This document shows positions 23,558 to 34,899 of a stretch of DNA of 64,000 bases, one piece after another (positions within the stretch are counted from its first letter, which is position 1; every line of letters starts with the position of its first letter). Made by a program: the position numbers and the translations under genes. The notes under the pieces were generated by a model, which saw only the letters and a list, made by a program, of their open reading frames with translations, was not told where the DNA came from and made no database searches. This DNA comes from Costus lasius (taxonomy: Eukaryota; Streptophyta; Magnoliopsida; Zingiberales; Costaceae), in the NCBI GenBank assembly GCA_027563935.2, contig CM050450.1, forward strand, positions 5,191,957-5,255,956. The letters are read 5' to 3'.

Positions 23558-25024
23558 TGTCACGCCCAGTCAAACCAGGCCCGTCCACGTCAACCCCATG
23601 ACTCCAAATGTGTGCCAAGCTAATACCCGCAACCGGAAATCGAAATCGAATTGTAACCACGCGCGGAAGTTGACCAAGCAGCGCCGTTGACCAGCCTCGA
23701 TTCGAATGATGAAGCGTTCGTCTTCACGCGGAATAAAACTTTTAAGCGTCCCCCCATTAATTTTGATATTTATAAGTTTTTTTAAAAATTTTTTTAGAAG
23801 TGATGTATACCTTGTAAGCTATCCAATAGTATCAATATTAAGGTATTTTAGATCATGTATAGGTGAAAAATACTTTAACCAATATCATATATAAGACAAA
23901 AACACTATTCATCTTATAAAAAAAAATCTAGCATTGGTTAGAGTATTCTCTACATATACGTGATCTAAAATATCTAAATATTGATACCATTAAATAGCTT
24001 ACAAGATATACATCATTTCTAAAAAAAAATTAAAAAAAAACTTTTAAATACCAAAATAAATAAGGGGCAGGCGCTTAAAAGTTTTATTCCTTCATGCGTC
24101 CTCGGTCGAGCCTGCGTCCGCTGATGAGTACTCGGCGCCGGAGAAGAGAGTGGACGGGCGAGAGCGTGCGGCAGGTTCGGCGCTCAGCCCTAGTTGCGGA
24201 AGCGTCAGCTGTGGCCGGAGATGGTGAAGGAGGTGGCGACGCGTTTCGCCACTAGAAAACACTGAGACGCCGGAAGAACTAGGGCTCGTCGGAGCCGGAG
24301 AAGATGACAAGAGGGATAAGAGAAATTTCTGTCTGATTTGATGAAAATCGAACCTACATAAACCCTTACAAGCTCACTCAGACCCGCCCGTCGGATCTTG
24401 CTCGCCCCCTCACGTCGACGGCCCCTCGCCGTCGACTTACAGTGTTCTCACTCCCATCGCATGGGGGAGGCGGGGAAGCACGCCGTCGTTGCTTCCGATC
24501 CCGCCTCCCCTTCCTCTTCTCTTCTCGAACGAAGCTCGGACTGGAAGAGGTGTCGTCCAAGCTTTGCAAACAGGGGAGGTCCCCTCCTTCCCTCTCTTCG
24601 TCGTCGAGGCTGCTCTCTTAAAGAGGAAGCGCCGCTGGCTTTGGAAGGGAAGCTGTCCGCCAGCCGCCCTTCTCTCTCAAGCCTCCGGAGATCACGCCTC
24701 TGTGCGTGATCTGGCCGATGTCGATGCTGTGAACTCCGCCTCATCCGCGCGTCTCGTCCGCCGGCCGATTCCGCCGGAGTCGCCGCCTCCTTCGATGCCG
24801 GAGCAGACGCCGAGGTCCTCGCCGTAGATCCGCCGAGATCATCGCCGGACGGAGTCGATGCCGCCTGCATCAACTTCGTCCGCGTTGGAGACGCGGGTGG
24901 GCACGGTTCCGGGCCAGCTGCAACACACGCAGTTTGGGTCGCGCCGGCCTCGTCAATGTGGACTTGGGCCACTCGCCTAGTCCAGTTCAGCCATAGCCCG
25001 GTTCACTAGGAAATGCTCCGCACA
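23558..25024 (+). mobile_element. Solo LTR, 1.47 kb, upstream of neprosin gene A
   Basis: It starts TGTCACGCCCAGTC and ends GCTCCGCACA, with a perfect 5-bp target duplication CTAGC (23553-23557 and 25025-25029). The paralogous region before gene B (CTCTAGTCCTTATTTGCATGAC near 28419) is the uninterrupted site, which independently confirms the boundaries. GC-rich frames inside on both strands (24092-24972) are not genes. A MITE sits within it at 23730-24090. Confidence 0.9.
23730..24090. mobile_element. MITE nested in the solo LTR, 361 bp
   Basis: Perfect inverted ends GGAATAAAACTTTTAAGCG, with an AT-rich interior that is itself roughly palindromic (CTTGTAAGCTAT...ATAGCTTACAAG). It is flanked by TTCACGC (23723-23729) and TTCATGC (24091-24097), a 7-bp duplication with one mismatch. 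No coding capacity. Confidence 0.8.
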
Positions 25025-25280
25025 CTAGCCTTACTTACATGACTAAAAATGATCGAGATTGATATAATTAATGTTTAAAAAACGTATGAAATTAATAAAA
25101 TAAGAGCACGAAATAGGTATGTTTCAACGGTAGAGCTACAATATAAGAATTGCCTTGTAAAATTGATCAAACTATGGTAATAATTTAATAAAAATTCATT
25201 GTCTTTTTTATCTTACCTCGCTATGCTTAATTTTCTTCTTAATTTGAATTTTAAGTCACTTGTTATTGTCCACATTACAG

Positions 25281-25288
25281 TATAAAAA
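25281..25288 (+). promoter_or_regulatory. TATA box of neprosin gene A
   Basis: TATAAAAA lies 57-64 bp upstream of the ATG at 25345. It is conserved at the matching place before gene B. The solo LTR ends only about 255 bp upstream of it. Confidence 0.65.
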
Positions 25289-25344
25289 GAGAGGAAATTC
25301 ACGGTGAATTCAGAGAGAACAATTGTAACCTTTGCATTACCACC

Positions 25345-27124
25345 ATGTACTGTGCGCCAATTTTTTGTCTTATTTTCTCTTTTATTTTTCTTCTCATTTC
25401 CGGTGGCCATGGAATTACCATTTCGACGTCAACTTCCAAATCTACTCCGATCAATACTACCGGAGTCAACGCGCTCGATTTAGAACAAGTTATAGCATTT
25501 CTAGAGAAGGTCAATAGACCAGGAGTCAAATCGATACAGGTATGTTTACATTCTTTATTAATCATTTCTTTCTTTCTCTCTTTCATTAATCTTGCGTTGC
25601 GTTGACCTCAGAGCCCTGATGGGAACATCATAGATTGCATCCCCTTGCACGAGCAACTCGCCCTAGATCATCCTGCGCTAAAGAATCACAAAATCCAGGT
25701 GACTTTCTTCTTCCTATTATTATTCATATTGTTTAATGGCACACGATGCATGCATAACGCAGCTTTTATTTAAATTAATTATGGAAGACGGTAGCACCTC
25801 CGAGGCCGACGGAGAACAAGAGCACGAATTATTCCACTGCCAGCATGAGGTCAACGACGTCGCAAGTTTGGCGCAGTGCTGGCGAGACATGCCCAGAGGG
25901 CACAGTCCCCATTCGAAGAACCACGGTCGACGACGTGCACAGAGCCACCATCCACGGGGGGCGCTTCCGTTACGGCACCCTGGACGCGAACGGCGTTGAC
26001 ATCGAGGTCCAAGTCAACTATCATTCATGACTCTCCAATTTTTTTTTATTTCTGAAAAAGGGAAACACTTGTTAATTTGGATAAGACGGGGCTGCGCGCA
26101 GACTGCGGTGGCTTATACGACTTTCAACATCGGCGAAGAATTCAACGGCGCCAAGGCCTCGATGGGCATCTGGAAACCGACGATTGCAATGGCAGGCGAG
26201 TACTCGGCGTCTCGGATTAGCATCACCGGGGACTCTCCCGACAGCGCGAACGTCATCGCCATTCAAGCCGGCTGGGCGGTGCGTGCGTGCTGCGCGCATC
26301 AGTTTCGCCGTAAATTTTAAGATCGCGATTCTTAAAATTTTCTCTCTCTCTGGATCAATTGCTAGGTTAACGACGCGCTTTTTGGAGACTTGGAGCCGAG
26401 GCTGTTCACTTATTGGACAGTAAGATCAAATACTAGTCCGCATAACACAACTACTTAACGTCGTGATTGTTTTGTTAATTATTACAATATTACAGACGGA
26501 TGGGTATAAAAGCACGGGCTGCTTCAACACTCTATGCCCAGGCTTCGTGCAGGTAGACGGTGGCGTAGCCCTCGGCACTACCTTTAAACCCATCTCAACC
26601 CTCGGTGGCGACCAGTATGACATCTCAGTCATGCTATGGAAGGTGTAACCAAAAACAATAACAATAATCTTTTTTAATTGATTTTTACGGATGCCTAAGT
26701 TGACCAACTAAAAAAAACATTAATTTATTAGGATCGGCAGAAGCATGACTGGTGGTTGACTTTGGACTTTGGGTCTGAGTGGGTGGACGTTGGATACTGG
26801 CCGGCCGAGCTCTTCGCTACCACGAGCGACCACGTCATCCGCGTCGAGTGGGGTGGCCACGTGGCAAACTCGCACCCCAACGGCAGGCACACGGCGACTC
26901 AGATGGGCTCGGGCCTCCTAGCGGTTCGTGGGTACAAGTGGGCCGCCTTGTTCCGGAACCTGAAAGTGAGCCGCGATGGCAGCACGCTCGTGTCGCCGGA
27001 GACAGTCGACTCTAGTGCCACCAACGATGGATGCTACACCATCGATCTCTCCCCCACGACCAGTCGAGTATGGGAGACCTTCTTCTTCTACGGCGGCCCA
27101 GGGTACGGTGTAACTTGTTTGTGA
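25345..27124 (+). CDS. Neprosin-domain protein A (secreted glutamic-peptidase-like), tandem copy 1
   Basis: Predicted exons: 25345-25539, 25612-25698, 25788-26006, 26102-26278, 26366-26419, 26496-26642 and 26732-27124, giving 423 residues. All junctions are GT-AG and in phase. Residues 1-23 form a signal peptide (hydrophobic [10 protein letters not shown]). Residues 40-110 match the neprosin activation-peptide region ([36 protein letters not shown]). [11 protein letters not shown] follows at about 125-135. The catalytic domain runs from about 170 to 423 ([46 protein letters not shown]). The first of the two catalytic Glu positions (family EAGW) is Gln-222 here (QAGW). The second, Glu-332 in EWGG, is kept. 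Peptidase activity is therefore doubtful. The donor of exon 3 may instead lie 6 nt downstream. The ATG has a good context (ACCATGT). Confidence 0.88.
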
Positions 27125-28420
27125 TGGCGGCCCAGATTGCGGCCCAATTGTGAATCGGATAAAATTGCTATCCTCTTTGCAAAATAAGGAAAAAAAAAAC
27201 TTTTGCAATATCAAGGTTGTTAATTGAAATTTTTTGGGCTACTACGATCCATAGGCTTACGGCCCAATATTTCATAATAAAATTTGGAAGATTATAGTCT
27301 TTAGGTTGCAATGACTAATACTTGTATCCCTTTGAACCTCAATCTAGATTTTATACTTGTCACGGGTTGGCTGTGACTGTTCCTGGAGTTTCTTCACGGC
27401 TGTGACTATTGTCACGAGTCAGCTATGACTCTTTCTGGAAATTCTTACGACCATGACCGCTGTCAACGGTTTGTCGTGACCATTCTAAAACCCATATCTA
27501 TTTGTCGTGGCCTCTCTTTAAATTGATTTTAATTAGCTTTTAAGTAGAAAGCAGTTAGAAAAATTATTTGGTAATTAAAAATAAAAGCAGAAAAAAATAG
27601 TAAAAAAAATAGAAGTTGTGAAAGCTACAATTTGATGCTTTTTACAGCTTCTGTTTTTTCAAAAAAGTAATTTACATATTTTTATTTAAAATTTTAGGTA
27701 TTATTATTTTAAATAATTTAAAATTTTAACACTAAAGAAAAATAAAATATATTATTATTTTAAATAATTAAAAAAATATATTTATTTATTATTTTAAATT
27801 TTGACAGTAGTTAAAAAGTTATTAACCAAATATCTTATAAATTTTAAAAGTGTAGCACAGTATAATACAACGCAGTTTAGCACAGTTATCAAGCTATTAA
27901 CAGCAGGACAAACAAAGCCCTTAATCACCCGAATTGAATGTTCTTTCTTATGTCACATCAACTGCCATAAAGAAAGTTGTAAATTTATGCAGTTCTAAAA
28001 TTTAATTGATTCACATTGTAATATGCATACATTCAAATATGAAGATTATCTTAAACACAAATTAAGGAAAGCAAAAAGAAACTTGGATCGAGTTTTGAAA
28101 TTCAAATGTGCACACACCCTCAATCTCTTCAAAGGAAACTCATCCAAGACTATAAATGGAAGGAAATGATACAAGAACCAGCAAGCAAATCAAGGAAAAA
28201 TATCATACTAAATTATAAATTTACACTAGGAAGAAAATTATCTTCCTACCCCTGTCTACAAACACTTGTAACTTGTATTCAACTATTCATTCATCATAAT
28301 GAAGCATTTTTTGAAAAAAAAAAAAGAAAATTTGCTAGTGTTGGTATGATTTTTTCCACCTTTCCCTTGGTTGATATAAATGTTGGTAGTGGCTTTATTC
28401 TTGACCATTTGACTCTCTAG
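27125..28420. other. Spacer between the neprosin genes
   Basis: No gene. At about 27355-27490, two to three degenerate units with GTCACG(G/A)GTTGGCTGTGACT and TTC(C/T)TACGACC repeat. From 27560 to 27920 the sequence is AT-rich and its end (TAGCACAGTATAATACAACGCAG) resembles the MITE at 10906-11825. Homology to the upstream region of gene A starts at about 28365. Confidence 0.5.
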
Positions 28421-28738
28421 TCCTTATTTGCATGACTAAAAGTCTAAAAATGATCGAGAATGATATAATTAATGTTTAAAAAAAGTACGAAATTAATAAC
28501 ATAAGAGCACGAAATATGTAATGTTGCAACGGTAGTGCTACAATACAGGAATTGCCTTGTAAAAATTGATCAAACTATGGTAATAATTTAACAAAAATAT
28601 AGGGTCTTCTTTATCTTACCTTGCTATGCTTAATTTTCTTCTTAATTTGAATTTAAAGTCACTTTCCATAACCTCGTATTGACACTTGACTTTCCTTTTG
28701 CATTGTACAGGGATTGAATTTTATTGTCCACACAACAG

Positions 28739-28746
28739 TATAAAAG
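28739..28746 (+). promoter_or_regulatory. TATA box of neprosin gene B
   Basis: TATAAAAG lies 57-64 bp upstream of the ATG at 28803, at the same relative place as in gene A. Gene B has about 55 extra bases (about 28668-28722) just upstream that gene A lacks. Confidence 0.65.
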
Positions 28747-28802
28747 GAGAGGAAATTCACGGTGAATTCAGAGGGAACAATTGTAATCTATCCATTACCA
28801 CC

Positions 28803-30473
28803 ATGTACTGTGCGCCAATTATTTTTCTTATTTTCTCTTGTGTTTTTCGTTTCATTTCCGGTGGCCATGGAATTAGCATTTCGACGTCAACCTCGAATTC
28901 TTCTCTGATCAATACTACTAGAGTCAGCGCGCCCGATTTAGAAAAAGTTCAAGCATATCTAGAGAAGGTCAATAGACCAGGAGTCAAATCGATACAGGTA
29001 TGTTTACATTATTTATTAATCATTTCTTTCTTTCTCTCTTTCATTAATCTTGCGTTGCGTTGACCTCAGAGCCCCGATGAGGACATCATAGATTGCATCC
29101 CCTTGCGCGAGCAACTTGCCCTAGACCATCCTGCGCTAAAGAATCATAAAATCCAGACGGTAGCACCTCGGAGGCCAACGGAGAGCAAGAGCACGAATTA
29201 CACCACAGCCAGCAGTAGGTTAGCGGCGTCGCAAGTTTGGCGCAGTGCCGGCGAGGCATGCCCAGAGGGCACAATCCCCGTTCGAAGAACCACGGTTGAC
29301 GACGTGCTCAGAGCCACCAAGCACGGCGGGAGCCGCCGCTACGGCACCCTGGACACGGACGGCATTGACGTCGAGGTCAAAGTCAACGATCATTCATGGC
29401 CTTTTCAAAATTTTTTGTTGCTAAAAAGGGTAAACACTTGATAATTTGGATAATGCGCAGAGTGCGGTGGCCTATACGACCTTCGACGTCGGCAAAGACT
29501 TCACCGGCGCCAAGGCCACGATGGCCCTCTGGAAACCATCGATTGAAGCGGTTGTTGAGTACTCGGGGTCTCACATTAGCATCGTCGGGGATTCTCCCGA
29601 TGGCGCGACTGTCGTTGCCATTCAAGCAGGCTGGGTGGTGCGTTCCGTTGTGTACATCAGATTAGTTGTAAATTTTAAGATCGCGATTCTTAAAATTTTC
29701 TCTTTCTCTGGATCCGCTGCTAGGTTAGCCAACCGCTTTTTGGAAACTTGGAGCCAAGGCTGTTCACTTACTGGACAGTAAGATCAATATCCCGCATAAC
29801 AAAACTACTTAACCCTGTGATTAATTTGTTAACTGTTGTAATATTGCAGACGGATGGATTCCAAAGCACAGGCTGCTACAATACTCTATGCCCAGGCTTC
29901 GTGCAGGTAGACAGTGGCACAGCCCTTGGTACTACCTTTAAACCTGTCTCAACCCCTGGCGGCGACCAGTTTGACATCTCAGTCATGCTATGGAAGGTAT
30001 GACCAAAAATAATAATATTCTTTTTAGAATTCATTTTAATGGATGCTTGAGTTGAGTAACTAAGAAAAACATTAATTTATTAGGATACTAAGAACAACTG
30101 GTGGTTGACTTTGGAACTCGCGTCCGAGCCGATTGACATTGGGTACTGGCCGGCCGAGCTATTGGCGAAGATGAGCGACCATGTCATCCAAGTTGAGTGG
30201 GGTGGCCACGTGGCAAACTCGCACCCGAACGGCAGGCACACGATGACACAGATGGGCTCGGGCCTTTTCCCGGCCCGCGGGTTCAGGTGGGCCGCCTGGT
30301 TGTCGAACCTGAAGGTGAGCCGCGACGGCAGCTCGCTCGTGTTGCCGGAGTCCCTTGGCACTAGAGCCACCAAGGGTGGATGCTACTCCATCGACCTGGC
30401 CCCCACGACCAGGCCAGATTGGGGGACCTACTTCTTCTACGGCGGCCCAGGGTACGGCGCAACTTGCTTGTGA
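28803..30473 (+). CDS. Neprosin-domain protein B, tandem copy 2 lacking one intron
   Basis: Predicted exons: 28803-28997, 29070-29375, 29461-29637, 29724-29777, 29850-29996 and 30084-30473, giving 422 residues. The layout equals gene A except that exons 2 and 3 of A are one continuous exon here: AAAATCCAG joins directly to ACGGTAGCACC. The signal peptide (residues 1-23), activation-peptide region, [35 protein letters not shown] and FYGGPGYG are all present. As in A, the family EAGW is QAGW (Gln-222) while Glu-331 in VEWGGHV is kept. The spacing of 109 residues equals that between the two reported catalytic Glu of Nepenthes neprosin (188 and 297, from memory). The gene has no stops or frameshifts. 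Confidence 0.88.
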
Positions 30474-30844
30474 TGGTGGCCCATATTGAGGCCCAATTGG
30501 GAATCGGATGAATTGTTATTGTTTCTGCAAAATAAGGAAAAAGAATTTCACGATTCCTGTCCCAAGTGTTTAAATTTTAATGTGCTTGAGTTGATTTTTT
30601 TTAGATTTTCTTTTCTTTATACAATATTAACGGCAGAAGAAAATGATGAAGGTTGTTAGTTAAAGTTTTGTGGGCTAGTACGATCCAAAGCCTACAGGCT
30701 ACGGTCCAATACTTCATAAATTTTCTTGGGCTGGTACGATCCACATTCGACAGGCTACGGCCCAATACTTCTTTACCAGTTCGGATGAAGCGGTGCCCTT
30801 CTCTGCGTGGTAGAACTGCCTTTCGGCGAAGCAGAGAGAGAGAG

Positions 30845-31039
30845 ATGAAGCAGCCGCCGGCGTTGATCCTGTACCAGCAGCAGAAAGAGGAGGAGATGGA
30901 GGAGCCGGTGGCGTTGACGGAGGTGGATGGCGCCGATCCCTTCGAGATCCTCGCAGACTATGACCGCCAGCAGCCCCCGGTGGACGTCGACTTCTTCAAC
31001 TCCTTCGAGGACGACTTCCATGACCAAGACATCGCTTGA
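30845..31039 (+). CDS. Small acidic protein (SMAP1/SMAP2-like), 64 residues
   Basis: A single open exon from the ATG at 30845. The protein is short and very acidic, with an N-terminal half rich in Gln and Glu and a C-terminal block VDFFNSFEDDFHDQDIA that matches the conserved Phe/Asp-rich tail I recall for plant SMAP proteins. In Arabidopsis SMAP1 is needed for normal response to the auxin analogue 2,4-D and associates with the COP9/CRL machinery. A longer frame from 30653 begins with a non-ATG codon and is not favoured. The gene sits 370 bp after neprosin B in the same direction but should have its own promoter. Family assignment rests on the C-terminal motif and overall size. Confidence 0.6.
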   Translation: MKQPPALILYQQQKEEEMEEPVALTEVDGADPFEILADYDRQQPPVDVDFFNSFEDDFHDQDIA

Positions 31040-31767
31040 GGAATGAAGATTTGGATTTTTTGCTTCCTCGTATGTTCGCTTCCTTTCTTTTTTGATGCGG
31101 AAACCTGTTGTCAGTTATTAGGGTTTGAAGTTTACGGCCGTATATTTACGGCCTTCAAGTTTGGTTTCGCTTCTTATCAGAGAGCAATGCAATGGTAATA
31201 ACATGGTTGCTTGACATATGAATCTTTGAATAGGCAATATCAAGGCATAAATATGATTATAACTGTGGTCAAGGGAATCGTTTGTTAATGGAAACTGCAT
31301 TTGATAATATACAATTCTCCACAACGGCAGAAAAAATTGATCCTTTTTCCTCTTATTAATTTTCCGTTCATCTTGTTAATCAAACATATAAAGAAAAGAA
31401 ACTACATAGTATCCTACCTGTCGTCATCAATTTAACTCTTTATTCATCAATTTAGGCTTTCAGGTTCCTCTTTCTTGCACAATGTGAAACAGTAAATGCA
31501 TGAAATATTGTCAATCAAGTAGGTGAGGTGATATATATCAGAATTTTACAGTCAAGTAGGCAAGATTTAGACTCATCTTGATTGCCTTTGATCATGAAAG
31601 GTTCTAGGTGAAGGATCATCCCAATTTTTTCTTTGAGCGTTTTGTAGATTCGCCTGAAGAGGAGACCCTGGGGCTAATCTCCATGTCCTCCTTTCGATGC
31701 TTAGACTAGGATTGTTGGGTGCTGAGTAGAAAAAGAGTAGTAAACCATTGTACGAGTTAGAGGGTAG
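31040..31767. other. 3' flank of the SMAP-like gene and intergenic sequence
   Basis: No gene was recognised. The first 100-150 bp are likely 3' UTR. Bases from about 31500 to 31590 hold two similar phrases (CAATCAAGTAGGTGAG, CAGTCAAGTAGGCAAG). Confidence 0.45.
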
Positions 31768-31772
31768 CTTAG

Positions 31773-33020
31773 TGTCATGCCCTTGTTTACTAGAATAAAT
31801 TTTTAATTCAAATACACGTGAGTCAACGCTTGACTCGAGTCCATATACGCCAACGCAGGGGCACCACGGTCGGAGATCGGGCGCAACTGGCGGGAACGAA
31901 CCCTCGAATCGAACCCCAGCCGAACCAGAGACTCACTACGGATCTCTACCGTCCCAACAATACTCATGTCAATGTTCGAAGACCACCGGGGACCGATGTC
32001 GTTGAACTGGGCTTGATTCGCCCAAATCCGGTGAACCCACACAAAGCCGCCTCCGGCAGACAGGGTCCACAGTATTCGCTACCGCTTCGTTTTCACTGCT
32101 GACGTCGGAGTCACCGACGGCGAGTCGACGACGTGGATAATGGAACCGACGCATTAGTGTGACGCGAGGAATAAAGGAAGGCGGCCGGACTTCCCCACGC
32201 CGGAGAGCCGGGCGGCCCTATCCACCCACGGCGAATCGGCGAACGGTGACCTAGGTGGACTCCTCCTAGGCGTCGCACGCCGGCGCTGGGAGGAACCCAG
32301 CCGGAGGGATGACGTGGATGTACGACTCCTCCTAGGCGTCGTACATCGGCAAGATGCCGGCTCCTTTTAATCGATGACGTGGATGCGTTCGTCACCTTCC
32401 AAGGCTGTCTGATAGTGAGGTCAACGGGGGTGGCGGCCGCTGCAGCGACGTCGGAGAAGATGAGAATGGCCTAAGACACAGGGAGCTCGTCGCGAACCGT
32501 TCCACCCGCCCATACCACCGGTTACTCGAAGAGAGCTTGGAGAGATGACCGACGAGATCGTCGACGCCGGAGGGGAGGGTGGAGGGGAGGAAGACGACGA
32601 TGGCGATGGGGAGAGAGAACGTAAGCTTCAACGGGCGTAAGTCCGTAAGGAATGATGGCATCCGTTCCTTCGTTTTTCTTCCCCTCCCGCCTCGAACGCC
32701 GTCCCCACTCCGAGTCAGCCACCGACTCTGCCAGCCGCCCACGCTGAAGTGACGTGCCGCGTCAGCCGTTCGAAGCACGCGACGTCCGCGGGCGTTTCGA
32801 ACTTTGGCGAGTTTGGATCCGGGTAGCGTCCAACCCGATCCGTTTGAAGCAGTAGCCAACCCAGTCGGCTATTTTAAGCTGGGCTCAGATGGTTGGGTTG
32901 GGCTGGAATTGGGTCGCGCCCTATTCTGGCCCAATGGCTTAACACTTTGGACCTTGCCTTGTTATCTTGTAGGAGGAGCCTTTTGTAGGCGGATGACCTT
33001 GTTATGGCTGGAGGACTCCA
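31773..33020 (+). mobile_element. Solo LTR, 1.25 kb
   Basis: It starts TGTCATGCCCTTGTTTACTA and ends GAGGACTCCA, flanked by a perfect 5-bp duplication CTTAG (31768-31772 and 33021-33025). The 5' part matches the minus-strand solo LTR at 11917-13575 (both contain CGCTTGACTCGAGTCCATA and GGGGCACCACGGTC). Internal short direct repeats occur near 32261-32350 (GACTCCTCCTAGGCGTCG twice). No retrotransposon body is attached. Confidence 0.85.
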
Positions 33021-33296
33021 CTTAGTGCCTATTAACACATAACTTGGTACAGGTGCAGTGCGTTAATGTGGTGAGCTGCCTTGAACAAGTAGTGAATGTT
33101 TGGACAGGGCAACAAATGAGTAAATGTGATTAGCTATTTCCACAATGTGGTAGGCAATAAGGTGGAGTTAATCTTGAGAGGTTAATCTTGAGAGGTTCAT
33201 TGTGCAACATGTCGAGTGATAGGAGTGCTTAGGAGCTTATTCACTAAAACGTTGAAGGTTCGGGATTTCATCACTCGGTTACTTGGTGTCACGCCC
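33021..33296. other. 276-bp spacer between two solo LTRs
   Basis: Unique sequence with a short direct repeat GAGGTTAATCTTGAGAGGTT near 33177-33196. No gene was seen. Confidence 0.5.
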
Positions 33297-34575
33297 CGGT
33301 CGGATCGGCCTAAAAACAGTGCTTATCCGCTGTCTCAGGGTCGTTCGGCGGAATACCGGAACGCAAACGCTCTAGAGTTTCCGATCCCAAAATTGAAAAC
33401 CCTAACTCCCCGAACGATTTTAATCCCCAAATTACAAGTCGCACAGAAAACCCTAACCCTAGTTCAGAGAAATCAAACCCTAAATTAGAATTTACCTTCC
33501 GTCAACCCTCTGGTCAACGAAATTACGCCCGCCGCGCCGATTAAATTGCTCGTTCCGCTTGACGTCAGCCACCAAATCTTTTCTTCGTCGAACGAATTTG
33601 TTTCGCTGACGCGTGCTTGCGTCAGCCCGCGAAATCGAAATCCGATTTCGATTTTGAAATCGTCCGTAGACTGCGTTTTGGTTGACTTCCGCCTCGAATC
33701 GAACGAGGCGTTCGATTCGTCTCCTTCGCACGCATCGGCCGAGCGCCGCTCGCCTGCGTTGCTTCTGCTATCAACCAACGTCGCCTCGCGTCGCCGGAAA
33801 GAGACGGACCGGCAAGGGATCTGTCCGCCTTGTTTCCGGCTGTCGTCGCCGGAACCCTAGCAACCCGCTGACTGCCAGAAACTCGTCGTCGCCAAGCACG
33901 GAAACAGGAATCAGGGGGAGGAACAGAGGAAAGCTCGGAGGTGGAGAGGAAGAACCGTTTATTCGTCGTCGAAGGTTACAAGACCTCTCCTGCTTCGACG
34001 ACCCCCTGGTCGTTGTCCCACTTCCCTCCCTCGCCGGCAGCCCCTGGTTGCCGGTTACAGTTCACTCAATCCCTCGCTCGAACTCTCCCAAAGCTCGCTC
34101 GAAGATGCTTACTGGATGCCCTCTTTTTTTTTCCTGCTCTCCATCTCGACGACTTTTAAAGAAGATCCGCCGCCTCTGCTTTGTGCCGCCTGCAGACTTC
34201 GTCTTCCTCCCGAAAACGTTGCTGCGTCCTCTTCCTTCGAAGCCCTAGTCGCGTGCGATGGATCCGCTGCGCTCCAAGCCGTCCGCGTTTGTCGCTGAAG
34301 CTTTCGCATCGTTGCCGCCAACGTCCGCTTCTCCCGTTGATGACGACGTCGTCGCCCCGCCGCCACAGCCCGTGTCTAGCGCATGCGGGGAAAACGAGCT
34401 CGCGCTCGCGCTTGAGCTTCGCGTGCGGCTGCTGCACTTCGAGCATTCAGGGTCAACACCCCGATTTTGACTGTGCGTTCCCCAAATTCGGACTCCGCGT
34501 TCTCTACTTCGACGTGGGCTGCTGTTTGGGCTGACGTTTGGGCTTGGGCAGAACCGGCCTGACCCAGGCCTGACA
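33297..34575 (+). mobile_element. Solo LTR, 1.28 kb
   Basis: It starts TGTCACGCCCCGGTCGG and ends CAGGCCTGACA. The flanks are CTTGG (33292-33296) and CTTTGG (34576-34581), a 5-bp duplication with one extra T on the right. The sequence is GC-rich and the frames in it (33546-34534, both strands) overlap one another and show no protein family. It has the same type of start as the three other solo LTRs but differs inside. Confidence 0.75.
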
Positions 34576-34899
34576 CTTTGGTAAAATTTTGAAACAACTA
34601 TGCTAATAGATTAGCTCTTAATCAATCCAGATGTGCAACTGAATGGAGAGGTTGCCATTTGGTCACTCAAGAAGCTCTCAATTGGTCCACGTGATTTGAT
34701 CTCTTGGGATCATGTAGAGCGTTAATTACTCGAATAGCTTCTGAGTGTTGCAAGTTTGTTGTGTTAATCTATCAGGAAAACTTAGTATGCTTTTAGTGAT
34801 TCATAACATGATCTACTAAGTATACGGTAATACCTCCTAACCTTTTCTTTTGCAGTATTCTCTTTGCTTATAATTACCGTGTCTTATTACAGCCTAGTA

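Noticed and set aside
24092..24972. Overlapping GC-rich frames of 70-174 codons
   Set aside because: They lie inside a solo LTR with defined ends and target duplication, overlap each other on opposite strands and show no family motif.
33485..34597. Many frames up to 188 codons on both strands
   Set aside because: Inside the solo LTR 33297-34575; no domains, mutually overlapping, some with non-ATG starts.
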